Assembly: GCA_025210475.1 (NCBI GenBank) | Contig: JAOARW010000004.1 | Coordinates: forward strand, 24,231-88,230 | Direction: 5' to 3' | Length of the DNA stretch: 64,000 nucleotides | Origin: Carboxylicivirga sp. | GTDB taxonomy: Bacteria; Bacteroidota; Bacteroidia; Bacteroidales; Marinilabiliaceae | Part shown: positions 25,513 to 33,795 of the stretch, in pieces | Numbering within the stretch: position 1 is the first letter of the stretch | How the letters are laid out: the number at the start of each line of letters is the position of its first letter | The notes under the pieces: generated by a model | The model's input: the letters and a program-made list of their open reading frames with translations, nothing else | Told to the model about the DNA's origin: nothing | The model's database searches: none | Made by a program: the position numbers and the translations under genes

Positions 25513-25616
25513 TAGATATTTGTCATGGATGCACCATTTGAATTACCTGTTACAACATGACTTTTGGCTTTAGCAATAGATTTAGGTAATTTTACTGCAT
25601 CCAAGACAAATATTTA
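25513..25616. repeat. Long imperfect inverted repeat (MITE-like or structured RNA)
   Basis: Arms of 21 bp at 25513-25533 (TAGATATTTGTCATGGATGCA) and 25596-25616 pair with two mismatches. An inner pair AATTACC (25541) and GGTAATT (25585) continues the stem, and the flanks (CTTAGTAGAT / ATCTACTAAAG) extend it further. The element is about 125 bp and contains no frame. It may be a small nonautonomous transposon or a long RNA hairpin ending the larB transcript. Confidence 0.5.
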
Positions 25617-25653
25617 GTACTTCATCTACTAAAGTAATCAATTAGGTTATTTC

Positions 25654-26217
25654 ATGCAGAACTTATTACAATACATTAGCACCAGATGCTTTGTTGACAA
25701 TAATCTTAAATCCAGAATAGAAAATGATTTTGAGTATGTGGAATGTCAGCAAGGAAAACTATTATTAGAACAGGAGCAGCGAGCTCAACGACTGTACTTC
25801 ATCGACAAAGGCATTGTTCATAACTACTACTATCAAAACGGACGTAAAGTCACGTCCTGGTTTTACTCCGAGAACCAGTTTGTTACCGCCTGGTATAGCT
25901 TTTATGGTCAAAACACAAGTTTTGAAGAAATGCAGTGTCTCGAAAATTGTGCATTGTATAGTATCTCCTTCGACAAATACCAGAAGTTGATTGCCGATTC
26001 CCCTGCTTTTGGCAATTTTGCCCGTTTACTGGCTGAAGAAAGTTTGGCTTTTCTCGATTATTTTTCGAAAGGTTGGTCTTTTTTATCTGCAATAGAAAAA
26101 TACACATTATTACTTGAGTACTTTCCTGACATTGAACAACGTGTAAACCTTGGGCACATCGCATCGTTTTTGGGAATTTCGCAAGAAACGCTGAGCAGGA
26201 TCAGAGGCAAAAGGTAG
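25654..26217 (+). CDS. Crp/Fnr-family transcription regulator
   Basis: A 187-residue regulator with a cyclic-nucleotide-binding-like beta-roll (about 20-110, with LYFIDKGIVHNYY) and a short C-terminal helix-turn-helix (LGHIASFLGISQETLSRIRGKR begins near 166; cited here only as a region). The recognition helix has E178-x-x-S181-R182, the E-x-x-S-R pattern by which FNR reads TTGAT half-sites. There is no N-terminal cysteine cluster, so oxygen sensing through Fe-S is unlikely. It is encoded in the middle of six promoters carrying TTGAT-type boxes and is the prime candidate to control them. I see no box in front of its own gene. The short form is common in Bacteroidota. Confidence 0.88.
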   Translation: MQNLLQYISTRCFVDNNLKSRIENDFEYVECQQGKLLLEQEQRAQRLYFIDKGIVHNYYYQNGRKVTSWFYSENQFVTAWYSFYGQNTSFEEMQCLENCALYSISFDKYQKLIADSPAFGNFARLLAEESLAFLDYFSKGWSFLSAIEKYTLLLEYFPDIEQRVNLGHIASFLGISQETLSRIRGKR

Positions 26218-26221
26218 CTTT

Positions 26222-26265
26222 TTGATGTAGGTCAAATAAATTCTGTAAGCTTACAAATAGCTTTG
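26222..26265 (+). promoter_or_regulatory. FNR-type box and -7 element, promoter 5 of the regulon
   Basis: Palindrome TTGATGTAGGTCAA at 26222-26235, centred 29.5 bp upstream of TAGCTTTG (26258-26265), a perfect TAnnTTTG. Transcription would start near 26270, so the ATG at 26276 is unlikely and the one at 26294 is preferred. Confidence 0.82.
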
Positions 26266-26293
26266 TGCATCACAAATGCTTACACACAGAATT

Positions 26294-26860
26294 ATGAAAA
26301 AAGCACTTTTTATAGGCGTATGGCTCATAACCAGCTCCGTTACAATGGCCCAATCCGAAAGAAAAACATTTTATAGTCTAAGTGGCTCAGCTGATTTTGG
26401 CCGTTTTCAGGATCGTTTAGAATTAACACCTTCTGTTTCATTTCGACTATTACCCAAAACTTATCTGGGCATTGGACTATCAACATCCTATTACTCCAAC
26501 GAAACAAGTGTATATAGCAACAATAACCAAAAGCTAGTTGAATCGAAGGTTAAGGATGTTATTTGGTATTGGGGTGGCGAACTTTTTATCCGCTATCATC
26601 CTTTTGAAAACCAGGCAACTTTATTACGAAACTGTTTTTTACAAAGCAGTTTTGAAACCTTAAAAGGGAATGGTAGATATAAAGAAGAAAACGGTACCTA
26701 TTCCTATCATTCAACCCACAAAACAGCTTTTGCCGGAATTGGCTATAAGCAACCATTGAATGAGCGCTTAAGCCTGGGCTTGTTGCTAAGTTTTAAGCTG
26801 AACAACGAGAAAAACTCAATTTACCGAAATCCTATTTTCCGTTTATCATTTGAGTTTTAA
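26294..26860 (+). CDS. Small outer-membrane beta-barrel protein
   Basis: A 188-residue protein with a signal peptide (about 1-19, SVTMAQ). Alternating hydrophobic strands follow (SVSFRLLPKTYLGIGLSTSY, LSLGLLLSFKLN), ending in FRLSFEF with a terminal aromatic residue, the hallmark of outer-membrane barrels of about eight to ten strands. It is the first gene of the promoter 5 transcript and precedes the radical SAM gene by 24 bp. No ligand can be inferred. Confidence 0.7.
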   Translation: MKKALFIGVWLITSSVTMAQSERKTFYSLSGSADFGRFQDRLELTPSVSFRLLPKTYLGIGLSTSYYSNETSVYSNNNQKLVESKVKDVIWYWGGELFIRYHPFENQATLLRNCFLQSSFETLKGNGRYKEENGTYSYHSTHKTAFAGIGYKQPLNERLSLGLLLSFKLNNEKNSIYRNPIFRLSFEF

Positions 26861-26884
26861 TTTAACAATTAAGAAAGAACAGAA

Positions 26885-28405
26885 ATGAAAGTTTATCTGA
26901 TAAAAGCATCTGCCGGTAGTTCATATTCACAGTATAAAGCAGAAACCGGAGGTCCTCCACAAAATATTTTTTCAGCGGCCGCGGCCATGCCTCAGGATGC
27001 ACAAATAGAAATGTGTGATGAAACCATCGGCATGAAAACCAATTTTAAATCAGATGCCAATGTGGTAGCAGTATTTATGTCGACACCCGATGCTTATCGG
27101 GCCTATGAAATTTGCGATAAATTTAAAAAGCAAGGTAAAGTTACCCTGTTGGGAGGCCTGCATACTTTCTTCTTTCAGCAAGAAGCTGCCCAACACGCTG
27201 ATGCTTTAATATTAGGCGAATCGGAAGGTCTATGGGATAAGATTTTTGATGATGTAAACAACAATGAGCTACAATCGGTCTACAAACGTGATAAACCGCT
27301 CGACTTAGCCGAACTGAAGCCTTATCCAAGCAATTTAATTCCTGTTTCAAAATATAATTACACCTGGTCGGTAGTGGTAAGCCGAGGTTGCCCAATGCAT
27401 TGTGACTTTTGTTTGGTGCATCAATTTTTCGATAAGTTTACTTTGCGTCCTATCGAACACATTGTTGATGAATTAAAGAACTTAAAAAAACTGGGGGTTG
27501 AATGGGTTGAGCTTCATTCCGACAACCTGACACACAACCGGAAATATGCTTTGGAATTGTTTGAAGCCATTGCTCCACTAAAAATGAAGTTTTATGGCGA
27601 AACAACAATACTAATAGCGAAAGACAAAGCTCTGCTGGAAGCCGCTCAAAAGGCCGGAGTTAAAGCTTTGTTATTCGGTATCGAAACGCCTTCGGAAGAG
27701 GCCTTAAAAGAACAAGGTAAAGATTTTGTAAAGCCTGCTCTAATTAAGGAATACGTTAAAATTGTTAAGGATCATGGCATTGAGGTGGTAGGTGATTTTC
27801 TATTTGGATTCGATGCTCACGATACATCTATATTTTCGCAGACAACTGATTTTATCAAAGAAATTGGTGTGGATACAGCTTACCCCCACCTGATGATTCC
27901 TTTCCCGGGCTCAGACACTTACAAAAAGCTCGAAGCAGAAGGTCGTATTCTCACCAAAGACTGGGCGAAGTACGACGGCTCACATGCAGTTTTTAAACCA
28001 GCTAAAATGAGTTCTGAAGAGTTAGAAATTGGCACATGGGAAGTATATCAAAAAATCGAAAAATGGAACAATCAGAATAAAAAGCAAAACATCGAAACAA
28101 CTGAAATACAAACTAGCAGTATTTCAACTTCAAATCGCTCATCTTTTAAATGGAAGACCTTTATTGCTTTGCTATTATTGCCACCGGCTATTTATTTTAA
28201 TTTAACAAACTTCTATTTTGCTGCAATATTCCTCTACTGGAGTATTCAAGGCATGGTAAAAGGAAACACCTTTTTTCTTGATGACTTCAACAAAAAGGAA
28301 ACGCCCATTATGTTCTGGTTAATATCCATACTTTGGTTATTACTATCCTTATGGAGTTTATTTTATTCTGAACCTTTTTTAGAATGGCTTTACTATGCTT
28401 ATTAA
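26885..28405 (+). CDS. B12-binding-domain radical SAM protein with C-terminal membrane segment
   Basis: A 506-residue protein. Residues about 1-140 resemble the cobalamin-binding Rossmann domain found before many radical SAM domains (VTLLGGLHTFFFQQEA, ALILGESEGLWDK). The radical SAM core starts near 160 and has the cluster motif CPMHCDFC (C-x3-C-x2-C) in VVSRGCPMHCDFC; further blocks such as LFGIETPSEEAL and VVGDFLFGFD follow. After a polar linker (about 395-420) the C-terminus has three to four membrane helices. The membrane extension is unusual, and it overlaps by 11 bp with an ABC-type membrane-domain gene. The enzyme may act on a lipid or membrane-bound substrate. The DxHxxG signature for base-off B12 is not evident, so B12 use is uncertain. 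Confidence 0.83.
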   Translation: MKVYLIKASAGSSYSQYKAETGGPPQNIFSAAAAMPQDAQIEMCDETIGMKTNFKSDANVVAVFMSTPDAYRAYEICDKFKKQGKVTLLGGLHTFFFQQEAAQHADALILGESEGLWDKIFDDVNNNELQSVYKRDKPLDLAELKPYPSNLIPVSKYNYTWSVVVSRGCPMHCDFCLVHQFFDKFTLRPIEHIVDELKNLKKLGVEWVELHSDNLTHNRKYALELFEAIAPLKMKFYGETTILIAKDKALLEAAQKAGVKALLFGIETPSEEALKEQGKDFVKPALIKEYVKIVKDHGIEVVGDFLFGFDAHDTSIFSQTTDFIKEIGVDTAYPHLMIPFPGSDTYKKLEAEGRILTKDWAKYDGSHAVFKPAKMSSEELEIGTWEVYQKIEKWNNQNKKQNIETTEIQTSSISTSNRSSFKWKTFIALLLLPPAIYFNLTNFYFAAIFLYWSIQGMVKGNTFFLDDFNKKETPIMFWLISILWLLLSLWSLFYSEPFLEWLYYAY

Positions 28406-29225
28406 GCAGGTATTTGCAAAGTATTGGATGCGGTTATCCTTAACATTGCTCTTAATTCTCTTAGAAGCTTTATTAGTTATTCTATTCCCATTATATATTG
28501 GCAAAGCTATAGATGGTGTAATGAATAACGAACTTGTGTTTCTGTGGCAGTTGTGCGCGCTTGGATTGTTACTAACAGTTACAGGCGCTGGCCGTCGCTT
28601 GCTCGATTCGCGTTTTTATGCCGGCATTTACACAAAAGTGAGTCGTGCTGCAATTAAAAAAATGAAATTACAAGATGACTCTGTTAAAACAGCACGTTTA
28701 AATATGCTAGCAGAGGTAGTTGAGTTTGCTGAAAATCAACTACCAGCTATCATCCAGCACAGTATTGGTTTGATAGTAGTCGCTTTGATTATTCTTTTTT
28801 TGAATCTAAAGATTTTTATGGCGGCTATTCTTTGCGGAAGCCTGGTTTTATGTATTTATTTTTTAAGCAGTAAACGAACTCTGCGCTTAAATTCTGAATT
28901 TAATAACGAACTCGAAAACCAGGTCAATACCATTCAACAAAAGCAAGAATCAGCACTACACAGGCATTTACTAAAGCTAATGCGTTGGAATATCCGTCTT
29001 TCAGATTTGGAAACACTTAACTTTTCGGGCAGCTGGCTAATTATGTTGGTGCTTCTTGTAATTTCAATCCATATTGCTGCCACCGGCGAAAATATCCAAT
29101 ATGGTGCTTTAATGGCTTTAATCATGTATGTTTATCAATTTATAGAAAGCATGGTTAGCCTGCCTCTATTCTACCAACAATGGCTGAGACTATCGGAAAT
29201 TTCGGAACGAATCCGCAACAATTAA
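28395..29225 (+). CDS. ABC-type six-helix membrane domain without ATPase
   Basis: A 276-residue membrane protein resembling the ABC_membrane_3 (six-TM) group: helices near residues 12-32, 45-62, 128-160 and 215-260, with the intracellular-helix type segment YTKVSRAAIKKMKLQD. There is no Walker A, LSGGQ or Walker B motif, and no nucleotide-binding gene is nearby. It starts 11 bp inside the radical SAM gene, so the two are translationally coupled and may form one membrane complex. Either it borrows an ATPase encoded elsewhere or it has become a membrane scaffold. Confidence 0.78.
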   Translation: MLIKQVFAKYWMRLSLTLLLILLEALLVILFPLYIGKAIDGVMNNELVFLWQLCALGLLLTVTGAGRRLLDSRFYAGIYTKVSRAAIKKMKLQDDSVKTARLNMLAEVVEFAENQLPAIIQHSIGLIVVALIILFLNLKIFMAAILCGSLVLCIYFLSSKRTLRLNSEFNNELENQVNTIQQKQESALHRHLLKLMRWNIRLSDLETLNFSGSWLIMLVLLVISIHIAATGENIQYGALMALIMYVYQFIESMVSLPLFYQQWLRLSEISERIRNN

Positions 29226-29229
29226 TTAT

Positions 29230-29273
29230 TTGATCTATATCAAAAGAAGTGTAAAGCGATAGCAGTAGCTTTG
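29230..29273 (+). promoter_or_regulatory. FNR-type box and -7 element, promoter 6 of the regulon
   Basis: Palindrome TTGATCTATATCAA at 29230-29243, an exact FNR consensus half-site pair, centred 29.5 bp upstream of TAGCTTTG (29266-29273). It begins 5 bp after the preceding stop codon and drives 29309-30601. Confidence 0.85.
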
Positions 29274-29308
29274 CTATCGATGAAAATAATTCATTAAATA
29301 AAAAAAGA

Positions 29309-29830
29309 ATGAGATTCTATAGTATTTGCTTAGTACTAGTCGCTGTTATGTCGTCGTGCCATGGTAAGGCTAAGAAACAACGAATTGAACAGCGCATTAT
29401 TGAAATGAAGATTGAACAGGAAGTAAAAGACAGCATTAATGACAAGCAGGTGACCTCTGAAACTGACACCCTTGATTTAGCTGGCGACTTGGCCCCTGAG
29501 GGAGACAAAATTATTGGTGTGTGGGAAGTTAATAATGACTATTACCAAGCAATTTATGAAATCATTAAATATGAAAATCAATACTTTGGTAAAGTGCATT
29601 ACTACCACGATGGTACAAAAGAGTATAAAGGAAATAACACCAAAGAAGATTATTTTTTAGAAGGCATCTTTTACAAAGAAGGGAAGTACACCCAAAGTAA
29701 AATGCACATGCCCGATGGTTCAGTTAAGCTTGCTAATTTTGTTCTTAAGGGTGATGATTTGAATGTTAGCATGACCATTGAAGGACATCCCTATAAAGAA
29801 GTCTGGAAACGCCAAAAGGCTGAAAATTAA
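29309..29830 (+). CDS. Lipocalin/DUF2147-like lipoprotein
   Basis: A 173-residue lipoprotein with lipobox VMSSC (C17). A charged helical stretch (about 20-60) precedes a compact beta domain starting DKIIGVWEVNNDYYQAIYEI and ending KEVWKRQKAEN. The IIGVWE opening, GKVHYY strand and closing W-x-R resemble DUF2147 or lipocalin-like proteins, many of which are linked to envelope stress, but the match is by pattern only. It is the first gene of the promoter 6 transcript. Confidence 0.65.
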   Translation: MRFYSICLVLVAVMSSCHGKAKKQRIEQRIIEMKIEQEVKDSINDKQVTSETDTLDLAGDLAPEGDKIIGVWEVNNDYYQAIYEIIKYENQYFGKVHYYHDGTKEYKGNNTKEDYFLEGIFYKEGKYTQSKMHMPDGSVKLANFVLKGDDLNVSMTIEGHPYKEVWKRQKAEN

Positions 29831-29878
29831 TACCATTCCAATTCATTACCACAATAACCACATTTAAAAATTACCACC

Positions 29879-30601
29879 ATGATACTTAACAATCCTATTT
29901 TTTCGGACTTATCGACGTATAATCCAAAGGAAACAATTCCTTTTTATGAAAATGTATTTGGCTGGACTTATTATCAATCATATGGGTACTACACCGCTTA
30001 TCTAAACTCAAAAGAGGTAAGTGGCTTGTATGAAACACCGGCTAAATTCAAGCAGATGCGCATGCCACATTTTTGGATGACATACATCAGTGTGGATAAT
30101 GTTGACGAGACTGTTTCTAAAGCCCAGAAGCTGGGAGGCATTATCGAAATGACAGAATCCATTGATGGATTTGGTAAAGTAGCGCTTATCCGTGACCTCC
30201 AAGGGGCTGGTTTCACCATATATGAAGGCAACTCACTAGGTGATGCCCGCACCCAAAACACACCAAACACCCTTGTCTGGAACGAACTTCATGTTTCCAA
30301 CATTCAAAACATCGTACCTTTTTACCAGGGAATTTTTAACTGGTCGTTTGAATTCATCGGAGAAGATACTGTTCAAATTTATAATCAGGATCAGGATCAC
30401 ATTGCTGATATACTTGAAATTCCTAACGAAATGAAGGGAAAGTATGAGTACTGGATTTCATGTTTTGGTGTGAGCAACTTAGAAGAAACCCATAAGGCCA
30501 TACTGGAGAATGGTGGGAGTTTAATCTCCGACGAAGGAAAAAGGAAGTTATTTACCGATAATTCGGGGCAAGCATTTTTTTACGTTAGCAGTATTGATTA
30601 A
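29879..30601 (+). CDS. VOC (glyoxalase/bleomycin-resistance) family protein
   Basis: A 240-residue cytosolic protein made of two VOC modules (about 5-115 and 128-238). Each opens with a strand and the helix PKETIPFYENVFGWTYY or IQNIVPFYQGIFNWSFEF. The tandem layout gives a pseudo-dimer like the CFP-30/hydroxylase-type VOC proteins. Metal-ligand residues cannot be assigned with confidence (H70 and E-type residues are candidates). The function is open: glyoxalase-like, dioxygenase or binding protein. It follows the lipoprotein gene by 48 bp and ends at a bidirectional terminator. Confidence 0.85.
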   Translation: MILNNPIFSDLSTYNPKETIPFYENVFGWTYYQSYGYYTAYLNSKEVSGLYETPAKFKQMRMPHFWMTYISVDNVDETVSKAQKLGGIIEMTESIDGFGKVALIRDLQGAGFTIYEGNSLGDARTQNTPNTLVWNELHVSNIQNIVPFYQGIFNWSFEFIGEDTVQIYNQDQDHIADILEIPNEMKGKYEYWISCFGVSNLEETHKAILENGGSLISDEGKRKLFTDNSGQAFFYVSSID

Positions 30602-30650
30602 AATACTATGCCGCTTATGGTATGAATACAATTGGGAATCTAATAAATAA

Positions 30651-30684
30651 GAAAAGAAGTAAGATCAATCTCACTTCTTTTCTT
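30651..30684. terminator. Bidirectional terminator between the VOC gene and the thioredoxin gene
   Basis: A hairpin with arms GAAAAGAAGTAAGA and TCTCACTTCTTTTC (one A-C mismatch) around TCAA. It separates the convergent genes and marks the right edge of the FNR-box region. Confidence 0.8.
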
Positions 30685-30701
30685 TCATGTTCCCTTATAA
30701 A

Positions 30702-31145
30702 CTAGTTTCCCTTGCTTTCGGCAACCACTGCTTTAGCCAACTGAATAATTTGATCAGGATTGTGAAAACCGGCTGTTTCTTTTACCACTTCACCTTTCCC
30801 ATTAATAAAAAGCAAAGTAGGATAACCTCTTACCCGGTACTTTTTAGCCAACTTAACACCTTCTCCTTTCTCGGCATCAACGGCGTAGTTAACAAAGTTT
30901 TTATTGAAGAACTCGCCTACTTTTGCATCCGGAAAAGTTCGGGCCTTTAACATTTTACATGGAGGACACCACTCGGCATAAACATCTAAGAATATTAATT
31001 TATCCTCGTCCTGAGCCTTTTTTAATACCGACTCCCAATTGCCATCTTCAAATGAAACTCCTTCATCCCCATGCATATTTGCAGTTCCCATAGAACTTAA
31101 GAATATGCCCAAAACCAAAACTGTTAATACTTTTAAAATTTTCAT
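30702..31145 (-). CDS. Periplasmic thioredoxin-family protein
   Basis: A 147-residue thioredoxin-fold protein with a signal peptide (about 1-22, STANM). The active site is WCPPC in VYAEWCPPCKMLKAR and the cis-Pro loop is VRGYPTLLFINGKG. It is a paralogue of the protein at 10360-10752 (shared DAEKGEG-x-KLAKKY stretch), with CPPC instead of CGPC, which usually shifts the redox potential. The gene stands alone between terminators. Confidence 0.88.
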   Translation of the reverse strand: MKILKVLTVLVLGIFLSSMGTANMHGDEGVSFEDGNWESVLKKAQDEDKLIFLDVYAEWCPPCKMLKARTFPDAKVGEFFNKNFVNYAVDAEKGEGVKLAKKYRVRGYPTLLFINGKGEVVKETAGFHNPDQIIQLAKAVVAESKGN

Positions 31146-31350
31146 GCTTTTGTTATTATCTGTTTTTACTATTTACCTTCTTAAAAAAACTATCCTCTAA
31201 AAAGTTCATTTATTAATCAGTCGTTTTAATAGCAAAATCCTTACAGTTACGGTTAAGAATGAATCTAAACATTTTGAATCCAAGCAAGCCAAGCATCACT
31301 ACCATTCTGAATTCCAGTATGATGTTGATTTATAAATCCTCATCTTATAC

Positions 31351-31394
31351 AATAACAAAAGCCGTTTCCTTTAGCAGAAAACGGCTTTGTTATC
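31351..31394. terminator. Terminator after cysN
   Basis: A stem of about 15 bp with arms ATAACAAAAGCCGTTT and AAACGGCTTTGTTAT (one mismatch) lies 17 bp past the cysN stop. It serves the leftward cysDN transcript. The rest of the 265-bp gap 31146-31410 holds no gene that I can see. Confidence 0.82.
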
Positions 31395-31410
31395 TAATCG
31401 TTAATCTTTC

Positions 31411-32688
31411 TTATATGATCATTCCCGCTGCAACAGTTTCATTGGTGGCTTCATCCACTAAAATGATACTTCCTGTAATGCGGTTACGGCTATATGAGTC
31501 AAAAAACAAAGGCTTGGTCGAACGTATTTTAATACGGGCAATGTCGTTCATGCCTACTTCCTTATCGTCCACGTTTTTCTCAAGGGTATTGATATTCATC
31601 TTGTACTGAATATCGGTTACCATGCAGCGTGCATCGGACGAAGTATGCTTGATTACATACTTACCTCGTGGCATAAGCTTTCGCTCATTGAACCAACAAA
31701 CCATTGCTTCGATGTCCTGGCTGTTTTTAGGCTCAGAACCATTGTTCTTCTTAATCAGCATATCACCTCGGCTGATGTCAATCTCATCTTCCAATGTAAT
31801 GGATACCGATTGTGGCGCAAAACCAACTTCCAATGGCTCTTCCATCATGTCGATGCTCTTCACTTTAGAAGTAAAACCACTAGGCAATACGCCTACTTCG
31901 TCGCCCACCTTGATGGCTCCACTAGCAATACGACCGGCATATCCGCGGTAATCTGGCCATTCGGCCGACTGAGGGCGAATAACATACTGAACCGGGAAAC
32001 GGAAGTCATCGTGATTGATATCGCTGCTGATGTGAATATTCTCCAATAAATACATTAGAGTTGGTCCGTCGTACCAATTCATTACCTCAGAGCGCTCCAC
32101 CACATTGTCACCTTTTAAGGCACTGATTGGTACGAAGCGAATATCTTTTACTGATAATTTTGATGACACGGCATCAATATCAGATTTAATTTTTTCAAAT
32201 GTTTCCTGGTTATAATCAACCAAGTCCATCTTATTGATACAGAAAATAACGTGAGGAATCTGCAACAAAGATGCAATATAAGCGTGACGCAATGTTTGCT
32301 CCAACACACCATGACGGGCATCCACCAAAATTAAAGCCACATTGGCCGTACTGGCACCCGTTACCATGTTACGGGTATACTGGATGTGTCCCGGAGTATC
32401 GGCAATAATAAACTTACGCTTAGGTGTGGCAAAATAACGATAAGCCACATCGATGGTAATTCCCTGCTCGCGCTCCGAACGCAAACCATCAGTTAATAAA
32501 GCCAGGTTCACTTCTTCGTGACCCGAGCGTTCACTCACGCGCTCAATGGCTTCCATCTGATCCTCGAAAATTGCCTTACTATCGTATAATAAACGACCAA
32601 TTAATGTACTTTTTCCGTCGTCTACACTTCCTGCAGTGGTGAAGCGTAAAAGCTCCATATCTAAATATCCTGATTCTTTTCCGGACAT
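31411..32688 (-). CDS. cysN: Sulfate adenylyltransferase subunit 1 (GTPase)
   Basis: A 425-residue EF-Tu-like GTPase. G1 is GSVDDGKST (20-28), followed by the switch region REQGITIDVAYRYF, G3 DTPGH, G4 NKMD and the C-terminal beta-barrels. With CysD it forms ATP sulfurylase, which makes adenosine 5'-phosphosulfate from sulfate and ATP, coupled to GTP hydrolysis. The length is that of CysN alone, not of a CysNC fusion. It follows cysD by 28 bp. No APS kinase or APS reductase gene is adjacent. Confidence 0.97.
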   Translation of the reverse strand: MSGKESGYLDMELLRFTTAGSVDDGKSTLIGRLLYDSKAIFEDQMEAIERVSERSGHEEVNLALLTDGLRSEREQGITIDVAYRYFATPKRKFIIADTPGHIQYTRNMVTGASTANVALILVDARHGVLEQTLRHAYIASLLQIPHVIFCINKMDLVDYNQETFEKIKSDIDAVSSKLSVKDIRFVPISALKGDNVVERSEVMNWYDGPTLMYLLENIHISSDINHDDFRFPVQYVIRPQSAEWPDYRGYAGRIASGAIKVGDEVGVLPSGFTSKVKSIDMMEEPLEVGFAPQSVSITLEDEIDISRGDMLIKKNNGSEPKNSQDIEAMVCWFNERKLMPRGKYVIKHTSSDARCMVTDIQYKMNINTLEKNVDDKEVGMNDIARIKIRSTKPLFFDSYSRNRITGSIILVDEATNETVAAGMII

Positions 32689-32716
32689 ATTATTGATTTT
32701 TCAGATTTAACAAAGT

Positions 32717-33622
32717 TTAGAAATAACCTTCACGTTTACGATCTTCCATAGCCGATTCAGAACGTTTATCATCGGCACGACCACCACGCTCAGTTGTTCT
32801 GGTAGAAGCTACTTCGTGAATAATATCTTCAAGTGTATCAGCTGTAGAAAGTGTTAAGCCGGTACAGGTAACATCACCAATGGTACGACAACGTACGTCT
32901 TTGGTCTCCACCACTTCGTTTTCTTTCAATTGCATGAATGGCAACCTGGCCAACCAAACTCCATCGCGGTTAAACACTTCGCGCTTGTGTGTAAAGTAAA
33001 GACTTGGCAATTCGATCTGCTCCATGTAGATGTACTGCCATACGTCCATTTCGGTCCAGTTACTGATTGGGAATACACGGAAGTGCTCGCCCATGTTCTT
33101 ACGACCGTTAAAAATATTCCATAACTCAGGACGCTGATTTTTTGGATCCCACTGCCCAAACTCATCACGGTGTGAGAAAAAACGCTCTTTAGCACGTGCC
33201 TTTTCTTCGTCGCGACGACCACCACCCATGGCGGCATCAAACTTATTGCTTTCGATGGCATCCAAAAGGGTTGTTGTCTGCAGTTTGTTACGACTGGCAT
33301 TCACCCCTTTTTCTTCCACCACACGTCCCTGGTCAATTGAATCCTGAACCAATGCCACAATGCACTTTGTTCCGGTTTCTTCCATTACACGATCGCGGTA
33401 CTCCAACGCTTCAGGGAAGTTATGACCTGTATCGATGTGCATTAAAGGGAAGGGCACCTTTGCCGGCCAGAAAGCCTTACGTGCCAGGTGAAACATTACT
33501 ATTGAGTCTTTTCCTCCGGAGAATAACATCACAGGATTTTCAAATTGAGCAGCTACCTCTCGAATAACATAGATAGACTCAGCTTCCAGTTCCTTAAGGT
33601 GATTTATTCGGTATTGATCCAT
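32717..33622 (-). CDS. cysD: Sulfate adenylyltransferase subunit 2
   Basis: A 301-residue CysD. The start at 33622 (MDQYRINHLKELEAES) matches the family; the 18 codons upstream in frame look like leader DNA. The PP-loop motif is FSGGKDSIVM, and the conserved blocks HIDTGHNFPE, GGGRRDEEKARAKER, FPISNWTEMDVW and RCRTIGDVTCTG are intact. It catalyses sulfate adenylation with CysN. It is the first gene of a two-gene operon. Confidence 0.97.
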   Translation of the reverse strand: MDQYRINHLKELEAESIYVIREVAAQFENPVMLFSGGKDSIVMFHLARKAFWPAKVPFPLMHIDTGHNFPEALEYRDRVMEETGTKCIVALVQDSIDQGRVVEEKGVNASRNKLQTTTLLDAIESNKFDAAMGGGRRDEEKARAKERFFSHRDEFGQWDPKNQRPELWNIFNGRKNMGEHFRVFPISNWTEMDVWQYIYMEQIELPSLYFTHKREVFNRDGVWLARLPFMQLKENEVVETKDVRCRTIGDVTCTGLTLSTADTLEDIIHEVASTRTTERGGRADDKRSESAMEDRKREGYF

Positions 33623-33761
33623 GATAAATTGATTTGTCCTACAATATAACTTGGCCGACCATTTGTCGATTGCCAATTTTACAAAAACGTCGCCAAATTT
33701 AACGATTAATAAAAGACTATGAAAATTTTAAGCCCTGTGCTTTTTAGGAAATTAAGGCTAT

Positions 33762-33790
33762 AAAAAAAGGGTGCTTTAAACACCCTTCTT
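33762..33790 (-). terminator. Terminator after fabI
   Basis: Stem AAGGGTG/CACCCTT with loop CTTTAAA, 6 bp past the fabI stop, followed leftward by a T-run (complement of the A-run at 33762-33768). Confidence 0.85.
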
Positions 33791-33795
33791 CATTT

